Shown piece after piece: positions 8,350 to 16,689 of a DNA stretch of 50,119 nucleotides. This stretch comes from Myxococcota bacterium (GTDB lineage: Bacteria > Myxococcota_A > UBA796 > UBA2385). The notes beneath the pieces are model-generated. The model saw nothing but the letters and a program-made list of their open reading frames with translations. It ran no database searches and was not told the origin of the DNA. The stretch is from the NCBI GenBank assembly GCA_023150805.1, contig JAKLKF010000040.1:5840-55958 (forward strand), in the 5' to 3' direction. The translations under genes were made by a program, and so were the position numbers. How positions within the stretch are numbered: position 1 is the first letter of the stretch; the number at the start of each line of letters is the position of its first letter.

Positions 8350-9879
8350 CTACTCGTCCCAGCGCATGCCCAGCCGGGTGAGCAGCACGTCGGAGGTGTA
8401 GGCGCCGCCGTCGTCGGCCGCGCTCAGCAGGCCGACCTCGGTCTCGCCGCCCTGGTCCAGCACGATGGCGCCGCGCAGGCCGCCCATCACCACCAGCTCG
8501 TCCTCGACCATCAGCAGCCCGGTCGGCCAGGCCGTGCCGGTGCCGCCGCTGGCGAAGAGCCAGTCCGGCAGGCCGTCGGCGTCCAGCGCCGCCAGCACCA
8601 TCGCGCCCTGGTCGTGCGTCACCTCGATCTCGCGGTCGCCGAGCGCCACCACCTGGGCCGCGCCGGTCCACAGGCCCAGCAGCGCGCCGCCGGCGCCGTC
8701 GTCGGCGACCGCCTGGACGAACAGCTCGCTGTCGACGCGCTGCACCCACGACAGGCGCAGGTCGGGCGCGTACCGGGCGACCACCGTGGCGTCGCCGTCC
8801 ACCGGCTCGCTGCACGCGCCCGCCTGGGGCAGCACGGCGCCCGCGCCCGGCCGCGTGACGATCAGCAGGCCCCCGTCCCCGGTGGTGCGCAGGACGACCG
8901 CGCCACCGTCCGCGCCGCCCATGCCCGCCAGCCAGGACAGCGAGCCGTCACCGTCCACCGCCAGGAGCGCGCGGCAGGTCTGGTCCTCGGGGCAGGCGGG
9001 GAGCTGTTCCACACCCCAGCGCAGGGCTGGAACACCGGCATAGTCCACCACCTGGAACAGGGTGCCGTCCGCCTGGACCACGCTGGCGCGCCGGGCCAGG
9101 TCCGCGCCCGGCCAGGTCGCCAGGTGCACCAGGTCACCCTGGTCGTCCAGGACCAGGGAGAAGCCACGGTCCACCAGCGTCGGCATGAGCATCTGGCCAT
9201 GCTCGAAGCGCAGCTCGACCGGCCCGCCCGCCACCTGGGCGTCCATCGACAGGTCCCCGTCGTCGTCCAGGCCGCAGCCGCCGACCAGGTCCGCGCCGTC
9301 GGTCGCGCCCAGGCCGCGGACCGCCAGCAGCTCGCCGTCCCGGTCGAAGCGCACCGCCAGCAGGCTGTGCCCCCACGACGCCGGCGTGGTGCCCGCCCAG
9401 GGGGCGATCCCGGCGCCCATGGGCACGTCCGCGCAAGCCCACAGGCCCCCGTCCCCCGTGGCCAGCAAGGTGTGGATCACCACGCCGCTGTCGGCGGGGG
9501 CCAGCACCTGGCTCCACAGCTCCTCGCCGTCCTCCCCCAGCACCCGCAGGGTCGCGCCCAGGTCGATGGCGGCCGGGAGCCCCATCCCGTCGCGGTGGCT
9601 CACCGCCAGGCGGCCCTCGGCGAGCGCCGCCAGGGCGTCGGGCTGGTCCGCGCCCGTGGTGCCCCACGCGTGGGCCCAGGCGATGGAGGCCCCGTCGGGC
9701 TCCAGGTCGGGGGACGGCTCCTGCTCGTCGGGGATCACCCACCCGGTGCCACCGTGCAGATCGTCCCCCAGCGACCACCCGTCCTCGGCCAGGGGGTCCG
9801 GCAGGGGCGTGTCGTCGAAGCGGTGCAGGAAGGTCTCGTTGGCGTTGCAGGCCATGAGGCTGAGGACCAGGGAGAACAT
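8350..9879 (-). CDS. Large secreted lipoprotein, beta-propeller-like
   Basis: 509 residues from ATG, with AAAGGAGG upstream. The N-terminus MFSLVLSLMAC is a lipoprotein signal with Cys11 as the acylation site, so the protein is probably anchored to a membrane facing the periplasm or outside. The rest is acidic and rich in Gly/Asp/Trp with repeated short strand patterns (GDGSLSWLAGM, GDGGLWACADV, DADGLPDWLFASGG), resembling the SBBP/propeller-type repeats of delta-proteobacterial lipoproteins. Six or more cysteines could form disulfides. Convergent with yqeY. Function unknown. Confidence 0.65.
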   Translation of the reverse strand: MFSLVLSLMACNANETFLHRFDDTPLPDPLAEDGWSLGDDLHGGTGWVIPDEQEPSPDLEPDGASIAWAHAWGTTGADQPDALAALAEGRLAVSHRDGMGLPAAIDLGATLRVLGEDGEELWSQVLAPADSGVVIHTLLATGDGGLWACADVPMGAGIAPWAGTTPASWGHSLLAVRFDRDGELLAVRGLGATDGADLVGGCGLDDDGDLSMDAQVAGGPVELRFEHGQMLMPTLVDRGFSLVLDDQGDLVHLATWPGADLARRASVVQADGTLFQVVDYAGVPALRWGVEQLPACPEDQTCRALLAVDGDGSLSWLAGMGGADGGAVVLRTTGDGGLLIVTRPGAGAVLPQAGACSEPVDGDATVVARYAPDLRLSWVQRVDSELFVQAVADDGAGGALLGLWTGAAQVVALGDREIEVTHDQGAMVLAALDADGLPDWLFASGGTGTAWPTGLLMVEDELVVMGGLRGAIVLDQGGETEVGLLSAADDGGAYTSDVLLTRLGMRWDE

Positions 9880-10044
9880 GCGACCTCCTTTCGGTGCGCA
9901 TGAACAGTCAGCAATCCCCATACCAGGATCACCGGCTCCTGCACTTCGTCACGACAGGTCTCGGCGACATGGACAGACGCAAGCGGAGATCGTGAACGGT
10001 CGACGCCGGGCGCCCACCGTCTCCGATGGGCGCCCGCCGACGGC

Positions 10045-10671
10045 TCACCGCGTGGTCTCCTCCGTCTCCAGCAGGGCGACCACCGCGCCCATGTCGAAGG
10101 GCCACAGGTCGTCGTAGACCACGGTCATGGCCTGGTCGATCACGACAAAGGTCGGGTATCCGGAGACGATCCAGTTCTCCTGCTCTCCCGTCTCGTCGGC
10201 GATGACGGGGTGCTCCAGGCCGTGGGTGTCCGCCCACCGCGCGGCGTCCTCGCTGCCCGGCCGCGCGCCCGAGCTGGTCTGCAACATCATCGCCAGGGTG
10301 ATGATGCCGCTGTCCCCGTACTTCTCCCAGTGTGCCTGCCCCTCCGGGGCCATGGCGTTGCAGGTGCTTCACCACTCGGTGAAGTTGTCGATGACGATCA
10401 CCTGGCCGTAGAACTGGTACAGCTCCACCTCCTGCCCGTACTGGTCGAGCAGGGTCCAGTTGTAGGCGATGTCGCCCACGCCCCAGCCGGTGCCTTCCAG
10501 GTCGGAAGGGACGTCGTCGACGTCGGCGTGGGGCCAGGTGTTCTCCGGGCCGTAGGGCTCGGGCGCGGAGCCGCCGTCGTCGTCGTCGTCGTCGTCGGCG
10601 TCCTTGCCGAGACAGGCGACCGTGAGCGACAGGCTGAGCACCGCCGGGAGCCAGCGGGACAGGGTGTGCAT
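10045..10671 (-). CDS. Selenocysteine-containing redoxin lipoprotein (UGA read through)
   Basis: Two open stretches in the same frame are separated only by TGA at 10371-10369. Read as selenocysteine this gives 208 residues. A lipoprotein signal (VLSLSLTVAC, Cys20) is followed by an Asp-rich linker and a thioredoxin-like domain: VIVIDNFTEW-U101-STC104, where U101 stands where redoxins have the first active-site Cys, and SGYPTFVVID with cis-Pro173. Start ATG has GGAGGA upstream. The part after TGA has no suitable separate ribosome site. It is probably an extracytoplasmic thiol/selenol oxidoreductase. The tRNA-Sec gene is in the same window. A plain nonsense mutation is the alternative, but the position in UxxC makes Sec more likely. 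Confidence 0.85.
10335..10368 (-). promoter_or_regulatory. Candidate bacterial SECIS hairpin
   Basis: Directly 3' of the TGA codon the transcript can pair CCTGC (+5 to +9) with GCAGG (+30 to +34), enclosing an apical stem CCCC/GGGG with loop GGA at +24 to +26. Bacterial SECIS elements lie inside the coding region with the apical loop about 16-37 bases after UGA and a G at the loop start; both fit. SelB would bind here to deliver Sec-tRNA. Confidence 0.6.
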
Positions 10672-10785
10672 GAGGTCCTCCTCCCCGGCCGGGGGGGGAC
10701 GCCGGGGTGCGGGCAGCATGGCGGAGGACGCCCCGCGACGCTACCCCTGCGGACACAAAACCCTCTCCTCCCCCCTGGAGGGCCC

Positions 10786-11334
10786 ATGCCCGGCGTGAAC
10801 CCCGACCTGCCCTTCCATCCCGTGCACATCGCCATCCTCACGGTCAGCGACAGCCGCACCCTGCAGGACGACCGCTCTGGCGACACCCTGGACCAGCGCG
10901 CCCGCGCCGCCGGCCACCAGGTCGTCGACCGCCGCATCGTGCCCGACTCGGTGCCCGACATCCAGGCCATCGTGCGCGCCTGGATCGTGGATCCCGGCGT
11001 GGACGCGGTCCTGATCACCGGCGGCACGGGCGTCACCGGCCGCGACGTCACCCCCGAGGCGGTCGAGCCCCTCTTCGACAAGGCCCTCCCCGGCTTCGGC
11101 GAGCTGTTCCGCTGGCTGTCCTACGCCCGCATCGGCACCAGCACCATCCAGTCGCGGGCCACCGCCGGCGTCGCGGGCGGCACCTACCTCTTCGCGCTGC
11201 CGGGCAGCCCCGGCGCCTGCAAGGACGCCTGGGACGACATCCTGGTGTACCAGCTCGACAGCCGCCACATGCCCTGCAACTTCGTCGAGATCATGCCCCG
11301 CCTGCAGGAGCACCTGCGTCGGCACGGCAAGTAG
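10786..11334 (+). CDS. moaB: Molybdenum cofactor protein MoaB/MogA
   Basis: 182 residues from ATG with GGAGG upstream. The family motifs are intact: IAILTVSDSRTLQDDRSGDTL at the N-terminus, ITGGTGVTGRDVTPEA in the middle, and ALPGSPGACKDAWDDIL. MoaB/MogA proteins bind molybdopterin and adenylylate it before molybdenum insertion. The motif spacing favours MoaB. It is divergent from the selenoprotein gene with about 115 bases between. No other cofactor genes are nearby. Confidence 0.9.
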   Translation: MPGVNPDLPFHPVHIAILTVSDSRTLQDDRSGDTLDQRARAAGHQVVDRRIVPDSVPDIQAIVRAWIVDPGVDAVLITGGTGVTGRDVTPEAVEPLFDKALPGFGELFRWLSYARIGTSTIQSRATAGVAGGTYLFALPGSPGACKDAWDDILVYQLDSRHMPCNFVEIMPRLQEHLRRHGK

Positions 11335-11387
11335 GGCCTCGCTGCCGCCTTGCTGGCATGGCCGGGGCGTGGCACCATTCCGCGCGC

Positions 11388-13172
11388 ATGCTCCTCCTCC
11401 CCCTGCTGCTCTCGCTGATCTGCACACCCGCCCTGGCCCAGGAGGCCCCGGCGCGCGCGCCCGCCGTGCAGCCGGCGCTGGAGACCGCCCGCCGCGCCAG
11501 CGACGACATCGCCATCGTGATCGGGGTGGAGAGCTACGACGCGCTCCCCCAGGCCACCTACGCGCGCGCCGACGCCCGCGCCTGGGCGGAGTGGTTGCAG
11601 CAGGGCCGGGGCCTGCGCAGCACGAAGATCTACCGGCTGGAGGATCCCACCACCGCCCAGATCCAGGCCGAGCTGAAGCGGCGCGCCGGCAAGGCCAAGC
11701 GCGGCAGCACCGTCTGGCTGGTCTTCGCCGGCCACGGGGCCATGACCGCCGAGAAGGACGGCCAGCGGGTGCTGCTGGGACGCGACGCCGACCCCGACAC
11801 GCCCGGAAGCGGCGGCGTCTCGCTGCAGGCCGTCGCCGACGCCGCGCTCAAGGGCCGCCGCGCGGCCCGGGTGGTGCTGGTGCTGGACGCGGCCTTCGAC
11901 GGTCGCGGCCGGGACGGCCTGGAGCTGGTGCCCGGCCAGCGCAGCGCCGTGCCCGACGCCGACCCGAGCTCCGACGACGCCCGCGTGACCACCTGGTCGG
12001 CCGCGCCCGGCGCCGATCCGGTGCCCGCCTGGGCCGGCGCGGGGCACAGCGCCTTCTCCTGGGCGGCGCTCGGCGCGCTGCGCGGCTGGGCCGACGGCGA
12101 GGTCGACGGCCAACGCGACGGCAAGGTCACCCTGGCCGAGGCCGACGCCTACGCGGCCTGGACCCGGCGCCAGCTCGGCATCCCGGCGCGAGAGGGCCTG
12201 CGGGGCGCCGGTGGTGACCTGGTGCTGGTCGAGGCCGGCGCCCTGGAGGAGGGCCCCTCGGCCGAGACCCTGTCCGCGCTGTCGGCCGAGCGCCGCCGCC
12301 AGCGCTTTGCCGACGCCGAGGCCCTCCTGCACGCCGAGGCGGCGGCCTTCTGGCAGCACACGCTGGACCAGGCCCGCCAGGGCGGCGAGGGCGGCCGCAA
12401 GGCGCTGGAGGCCTTCATCCAGGAGTTCGGCGCCAAGGAGATCGCGATCACCTGGACCCTGGCGCTGCCCGAGGTGCGAGAGGCCCGCCACCTGCTCGCC
12501 CGCTACGACGAGAAGGGCGCGGGCCAGGAGGCGGTCGCCGAGGTGGTCGCCGTGGCCCAGGCCGTGGCGGACGAGTCCTGCGACGACCTCGTCGCGCTGG
12601 AGCCCGCCGCGATGATGGGCAGCCTCTCGCCGGGCCAGCTGTCCTGCCTGGACCTGCGCGTGCGTACCGACCGCCTGCAGACCGCGCGCGAGAAGGCCAG
12701 CATGGTGCTCATCGCCAACGCCCAGGCCGCCGGCGACCAGGGCCGCTGGGCCAGCATGGTCCAGCGCCACATCGACCAGATCAGCCGCGCCGACCCCGCC
12801 CTGATCATGCAGTACGCCGTCTGGCTGTTCCGCACCGACCCGCTGGAGAACGGCGAGGACGCGATCCACTGGGCCGGGGTGGCCCTGGAGAACAAGCAGC
12901 GCTGGGAGGGCGAGAGCTACGTCAAGAACGTGGGCGCCCTGATGCGGATCCGCGCCGAGGCGGCCTACAAGCTCTGGGTCGACGCCGACCGCCAGTACCG
13001 CCAGGCCCCCGACGAGGCGCTGGAGTGGCAGGCCGAGGACTGGCGCGGCCAGGCCAAGGACCTGTCGCGGGAGTGGCTGGACTACCTGCGCGCGGCGGGC
13101 CTGGAGACCGACCTGGCCGAGCAGCTCTGCACCTCGGCCGCCGGGACGACGGACTTCTGTCGTCCCCGGTGA
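11388..13172 (+). CDS. Caspase-like (C14) secreted protein with catalytic Cys replaced
   Basis: 594 residues with a signal peptide (MLLLPLLLSLICTPALAQ). Residues 41-180 form a caspase/metacaspase-type domain: AIVIGVESYDALP, then VWLVFAGHGAM with the catalytic His116, then VLVLDAAFDGRG, where peptidases of this clan have DAC. Ala169 therefore replaces the nucleophile, and the protein is probably a pseudo-peptidase used for binding or sensing. The C-terminal 300 residues are helical with TPR-like stretches. An alternative ATG lies at 11358. Downstream gene is convergent. Confidence 0.75.
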   Translation: MLLLPLLLSLICTPALAQEAPARAPAVQPALETARRASDDIAIVIGVESYDALPQATYARADARAWAEWLQQGRGLRSTKIYRLEDPTTAQIQAELKRRAGKAKRGSTVWLVFAGHGAMTAEKDGQRVLLGRDADPDTPGSGGVSLQAVADAALKGRRAARVVLVLDAAFDGRGRDGLELVPGQRSAVPDADPSSDDARVTTWSAAPGADPVPAWAGAGHSAFSWAALGALRGWADGEVDGQRDGKVTLAEADAYAAWTRRQLGIPAREGLRGAGGDLVLVEAGALEEGPSAETLSALSAERRRQRFADAEALLHAEAAAFWQHTLDQARQGGEGGRKALEAFIQEFGAKEIAITWTLALPEVREARHLLARYDEKGAGQEAVAEVVAVAQAVADESCDDLVALEPAAMMGSLSPGQLSCLDLRVRTDRLQTAREKASMVLIANAQAAGDQGRWASMVQRHIDQISRADPALIMQYAVWLFRTDPLENGEDAIHWAGVALENKQRWEGESYVKNVGALMRIRAEAAYKLWVDADRQYRQAPDEALEWQAEDWRGQAKDLSREWLDYLRAAGLETDLAEQLCTSAAGTTDFCRPR

Positions 13173-13178
13173 GCCCGC

Positions 13179-13640
13179 TCAGGCCCGCCGGCGCTCCCGG
13201 TAGGCCCGCTGCTGCGCGGCACCCCAGCCCAGGATCGCCTCTGGCGCCCGCTCTCGGGTCAGCGCGAACAGGGCCTCGATGTCCCTGCGCCCCGCCGCCA
13301 GGGTCAGGCCCGTGCCGTCCCGCAGCTCGACCCGGAGGCCCGCGGCCTTGCCGACCTTCTGGTAGACCCAGGCCACGGTCGAAGGCTGGGCCAGGTAGGC
13401 CTGGTAGACGGGGCTCTGCCGGGCCGGGGAGTTCTGGCGCGCCTGCGAGGCCATGGCGAAGGCGACGAAGAGCATGAACAGGCCGCCGAGGCCCATGAAG
13501 GCGACCCCACCCAGGGGCGTGCGGGCCAGGAGCTGGGCGACGGTCCCCAGCAACAGGCCCAGGGCCACGACCAGGCTGAAGATGGCGATGAGCCAGCTCT
13601 GGATGACGGTCGCCCGGATCCGGGCCTCGAGCACGTCCAC
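13179..13640 (-). CDS. Hypothetical protein with two membrane helices
   Basis: 153 residues from GTG with GAGGAG upstream. Two adjacent hydrophobic helices (SWLIAIFSLVVALGLLLGTV, then GGVAFMGLGGLFMLFVAFAM) are followed by a soluble C-terminal domain of about 85 residues with STVAWVYQKVGKAAGLRVEL and RDIEALFALTRERAPEAILG, resembling small pleckstrin-type membrane-attached domains but not recognised with certainty. Convergent with the pseudo-caspase gene; downstream of the GH13 gene on the same strand. Confidence 0.6.
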   Translation of the reverse strand: MDVLEARIRATVIQSWLIAIFSLVVALGLLLGTVAQLLARTPLGGVAFMGLGGLFMLFVAFAMASQARQNSPARQSPVYQAYLAQPSTVAWVYQKVGKAAGLRVELRDGTGLTLAAGRRDIEALFALTRERAPEAILGWGAAQQRAYRERRRA

Positions 13641-13703
13641 GACTCCTCCTCGCCGCGCCGCGCGGCCGCCGCGGGACTGTACAAGGGGCGAGGGACCGCG
13701 CCG

Positions 13704-15341
13704 TTACGGGTCCGGCTCGCTCCACAGGGGCCCCGGCACCTCGAGGTGCGCCAGCCCCTCGCTTGCCAGCACGCGGTAGCCGTAGGCGGGCAGGTCGAGC
13801 TGGGCGTTGCGCACCTCCAGGCCGGTGCCAAGGTCGAACCAGGCCCGCTCGGTGAAGTGCGGCATGTCCTGGCCGCGCAGGTCCTGGTCGTCCAGGTTGA
13901 CCACGACCAGCACGGCGTCCTGGTCCAGGACCCGCTCGAAGGCGAGGACCGAGGGCGCCTCCACGTCGATGAGCTGCAGCGGCGCGTCGGTCAGGGCGGG
14001 GGTGGCGCGCCGCAGGTCGATCAGGGCCCGGACCAGGCGCAGCATGCTGTCCGGCTGGTCCCATGCGTCGATCACGTTGACGCCCTGGGTGTACTCCTCG
14101 GCCGGCTCCATCCAGGGCGTGCCCGTGGTGAAGCCACCCCAGGCCTCCGCGTTCCAGGCCATGGGGGCACGCCAGGGCTGGTCCTGGCCAGTGGACTCCA
14201 CGCTGTCGCGCAGGTCGATCTCCTCGCCGTAGTACAGGACGGGAGAGCCGGGCAGGGTCAGGTGCAGCACCATCCACGCCCGGCGCATGGACGGGTCGGG
14301 CACCCGCGACCGGAAGCGCGAGAGGTCGTGGGTGCCGATGACGCTGGCCATCCGGTGCTCGACGCCCAGCTCCGCCTCGCGCAGCAGCAGCTCGGTCAGC
14401 ACCCGCCGGTCCCCCCGCTGGAAGGCGAGATCGATGTTGGTCAGGCGCGCGACGCTGGTGACCAGGTCGGCCTGGGGACGCTCGGGGGTGCCCAGGTAGT
14501 CGGCGGTCAGCTCCAGGCCCTCGGACCAGGCCTCGGCGATGAGCAGCGGGTCGGTGTCCTGCGACAGCTCCGCCAGCAGCCAGCCCAGCGTGCAGTGGCC
14601 CGCCTCCGTGTCGGAGATCGTGCCGTCGTCCTCGACGAGCTGCCGCACGGCGTCCAGCCGGAAGCCGCCGACGCCGCGATCCAGCCAGCCGCCCATCATG
14701 TCGGCCATGTCGTGCACGACGTCGGCGTCCGTCCAGTCCAGGTCGGGGAAGTCCTGCCCGAAGTAGCCGTAGTACCAGGCGTCCTCGCCGCCGGCGTGCC
14801 AGCGGTGCTCGTCCCACTGGCGGTGGCTGAACAGGTAGCGTGCGCGGCTGCCCGAGTCGTCGCCGGCCAGGGCCGCCTGGAACCAGGGGTGGCTGCGGGC
14901 CGTGTGGTTGATGGGCTCGTCGAGCACCACCCGGATCCCCCGCGCCGCCGCCTCCTCGACCAGCGCGTCCAGCTCGGCGTCGTCGCCGTAGTCGTCGCGC
15001 ACCGTCGCGAAGTCCTCGACGTCGTAGCCGGCCGGCCCCGGGCTGGGGTGCACGGGCATCAGCCAGGCGGTCCGCACGCCGAGCCACTCCAGGTAGTCGA
15101 GCCGACCGCGCAGCCCGGCCAGGTCGCCGACGCCGTCTCCGTCGGAGTCCTGGAAGGAGCGGACGTAGACCTCGTAGATGACCCCGCCGTCCACGGTGGC
15201 CGCGGGGCTGGCCGGCGCCTGGTCCAGCGCCATGCAGGCGTCGAAGGGCGCCTCGTCCGAGGTGCAGCCCGCGCCGCCGAGCCCGCCGCAGAGCAGCAAG
15301 CCGACGAGGGAGCAGCGCGCGGGCAGGGAGGAGGAGCGCAC
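13704..15341 (-). CDS. GH13 alpha-amylase-family lipoprotein
   Basis: 545 residues from GTG. The N-terminus has a lipoprotein signal (LVGLLLCGGLGGAGC, Cys26). The (beta/alpha)8 catalytic motifs of glycoside hydrolase family 13 are in order: VVLDEPINH (Asp141, His146), GFRLDA (nucleophile Asp230), IAEAW (acid/base Glu270) and GTHD (Asp339). A C-terminal beta domain includes AVLVVVNLDDQD. It probably hydrolyses or transfers alpha-glucans at the cell surface. No sugar transport genes are adjacent, so substrate cannot be refined. Confidence 0.88.
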   Translation of the reverse strand: MRSSSLPARCSLVGLLLCGGLGGAGCTSDEAPFDACMALDQAPASPAATVDGGVIYEVYVRSFQDSDGDGVGDLAGLRGRLDYLEWLGVRTAWLMPVHPSPGPAGYDVEDFATVRDDYGDDAELDALVEEAAARGIRVVLDEPINHTARSHPWFQAALAGDDSGSRARYLFSHRQWDEHRWHAGGEDAWYYGYFGQDFPDLDWTDADVVHDMADMMGGWLDRGVGGFRLDAVRQLVEDDGTISDTEAGHCTLGWLLAELSQDTDPLLIAEAWSEGLELTADYLGTPERPQADLVTSVARLTNIDLAFQRGDRRVLTELLLREAELGVEHRMASVIGTHDLSRFRSRVPDPSMRRAWMVLHLTLPGSPVLYYGEEIDLRDSVESTGQDQPWRAPMAWNAEAWGGFTTGTPWMEPAEEYTQGVNVIDAWDQPDSMLRLVRALIDLRRATPALTDAPLQLIDVEAPSVLAFERVLDQDAVLVVVNLDDQDLRGQDMPHFTERAWFDLGTGLEVRNAQLDLPAYGYRVLASEGLAHLEVPGPLWSEPDP

Positions 15342-15456
15342 GACAGCCCGGTGGGCAGGCGGGAGGGACAGGCTTCCTTGCGACAATCTGCCTCGCCCCC
15401 GGCCCCGGCGCAGCCCCCTGGCCTGCAACCGGCCGTTGCAGGAGCGCGCCAGTCCC

Positions 15457-16689
15457 TCAGACCAGGCGCGTCGGCTGGAACAGTCGGGGCACGCCGGCGG
15501 CCTGCCCCTGGAGCAGGCCCTGGGCCACGGCCTGCCCGGCGCGCACGGCCATGCTGTGGTCCAGCGCGTGGAAGCCCGTGCAGGCCACGAGCTGCGGCTG
15601 GCCCGGCAGCGGGCCGACCAGCGGCAGGCCGTCACAGGTGTGGGCGGCGACGGCCGACCAGGCGTGGGCGATGGGCGCACCGTCCAGGTGGGGGAAGAAG
15701 CGGACCAGGTTCTGCCGGAGGACGTGGTCGACCCGGGCCTGCACCACCGTGTCGTCCGCCTGGCCGGCCTCCATCTCCACGGTGGCGAAGCGGGCCCCTC
15801 CCGCCACCACCCGCTCGCCGACGGACAGCCAGTGGCTGAAGCCCTGCTGCCCCAGCACCGGCAGGGGCAGGGCCTCGGGCGGAGCCAGCGGCGCGGTCGC
15901 GATCCACTGGTGCCGCACCGGGTAGACCGTGCTGCGGAAGAAGGGGTGCAGGGCGGCGAGCCCGTGGCCGGCGGCCAGCACGACGGCGTCGGCCCGCAGC
16001 TCGCCCCCGGGACAGGCGACCACCCACCGCCCCTGCTGCTCGGCCAGGGAGCCCACCGGCTGTCCCGACACCAGCCGCGCGCCCGCGGCACGGGCCTCCT
16101 GGCTCAGCCGCAGGGCCAGCGCGACCGGGTCGACCCGCCCGTCGCCGGGCACGAAGCGCCCACCGTCCAGGCCTCGGCCGCCCAGGTGGTGGGCCACGCG
16201 GGCCGGCGGCCACCCCTGGCACTCGACCCCCAGCGCGGGCAACACCTCCAGCGTCCGGCCGATCTCCTCGCCCTCGCCGGGCATGGCGCCCACCGCCAGG
16301 CTGCCGGTCCGCTGCAGCAGCCCGAGGCCCTCCAGCAGCGCCCGGTGCTCCGCCAGGAAGCGGTGCATCTGCCGCGCCGGCTGTTCGCCCACGCTGGCGA
16401 CCAGCCGACCGGGGTGCTCCCCCAGGCTGGCCAGCACCAGGCCGGGCGCGCGGGTGGACAGCCCCCCCGCGAGCTGGGGTCGCGCCTCGATCACCGCGAC
16501 CGAGGCCCCCCCTGCCGCCAGGAACCACGCCGCCGAGAGGCCGGCCAGGCCCCCGCCCACGACCACCACGTCCACCTGGGTCGGCAGCGCGTCGGCCGCG
16601 AGCAACCCGGCCGGCGGCGCCAGCAGCCAGGGAGCGGGGGTGGACGGCAGGGTCCCGCCCGCGGGCAGCTCCGAGGAGCCCGGCGCCAT
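15457..16689 (-). CDS. FAD-dependent oxidoreductase (DAO family)
   Basis: 410 residues. The ATG overlaps the preceding gene's TGA by one base (TGATG). The FAD-binding Rossmann motif is VVVVGGGLAGLSAAW followed by VAVIEAR; further DAO-family features are VVLAAGHGLAAL in the middle and DGLPLVGPLPGQPQLVACTG near the C-terminus. Members oxidise amines or amino acids. The tight coupling to the radical SAM gene upstream suggests a shared pathway, possibly modification of a small molecule, but the substrate is unknown. Confidence 0.83.
   Translation of the reverse strand: MAPGSSELPAGGTLPSTPAPWLLAPPAGLLAADALPTQVDVVVVGGGLAGLSAAWFLAAGGASVAVIEARPQLAGGLSTRAPGLVLASLGEHPGRLVASVGEQPARQMHRFLAEHRALLEGLGLLQRTGSLAVGAMPGEGEEIGRTLEVLPALGVECQGWPPARVAHHLGGRGLDGGRFVPGDGRVDPVALALRLSQEARAAGARLVSGQPVGSLAEQQGRWVVACPGGELRADAVVLAAGHGLAALHPFFRSTVYPVRHQWIATAPLAPPEALPLPVLGQQGFSHWLSVGERVVAGGARFATVEMEAGQADDTVVQARVDHVLRQNLVRFFPHLDGAPIAHAWSAVAAHTCDGLPLVGPLPGQPQLVACTGFHALDHSMAVRAGQAVAQGLLQGQAAGVPRLFQPTRLV

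Noticed and set aside
10045..10353. Separate redoxin gene starting at ATG 10353
   Set aside because: It would begin after the active site and has no convincing ribosome site; reading through the TGA explains both halves.
15629..15655. CGTCACA followed by GTGTG in the flavin oxidase gene
   Set aside because: The second arm and spacing do not match the element's inverted-repeat family; chance in a GC-rich coding region.
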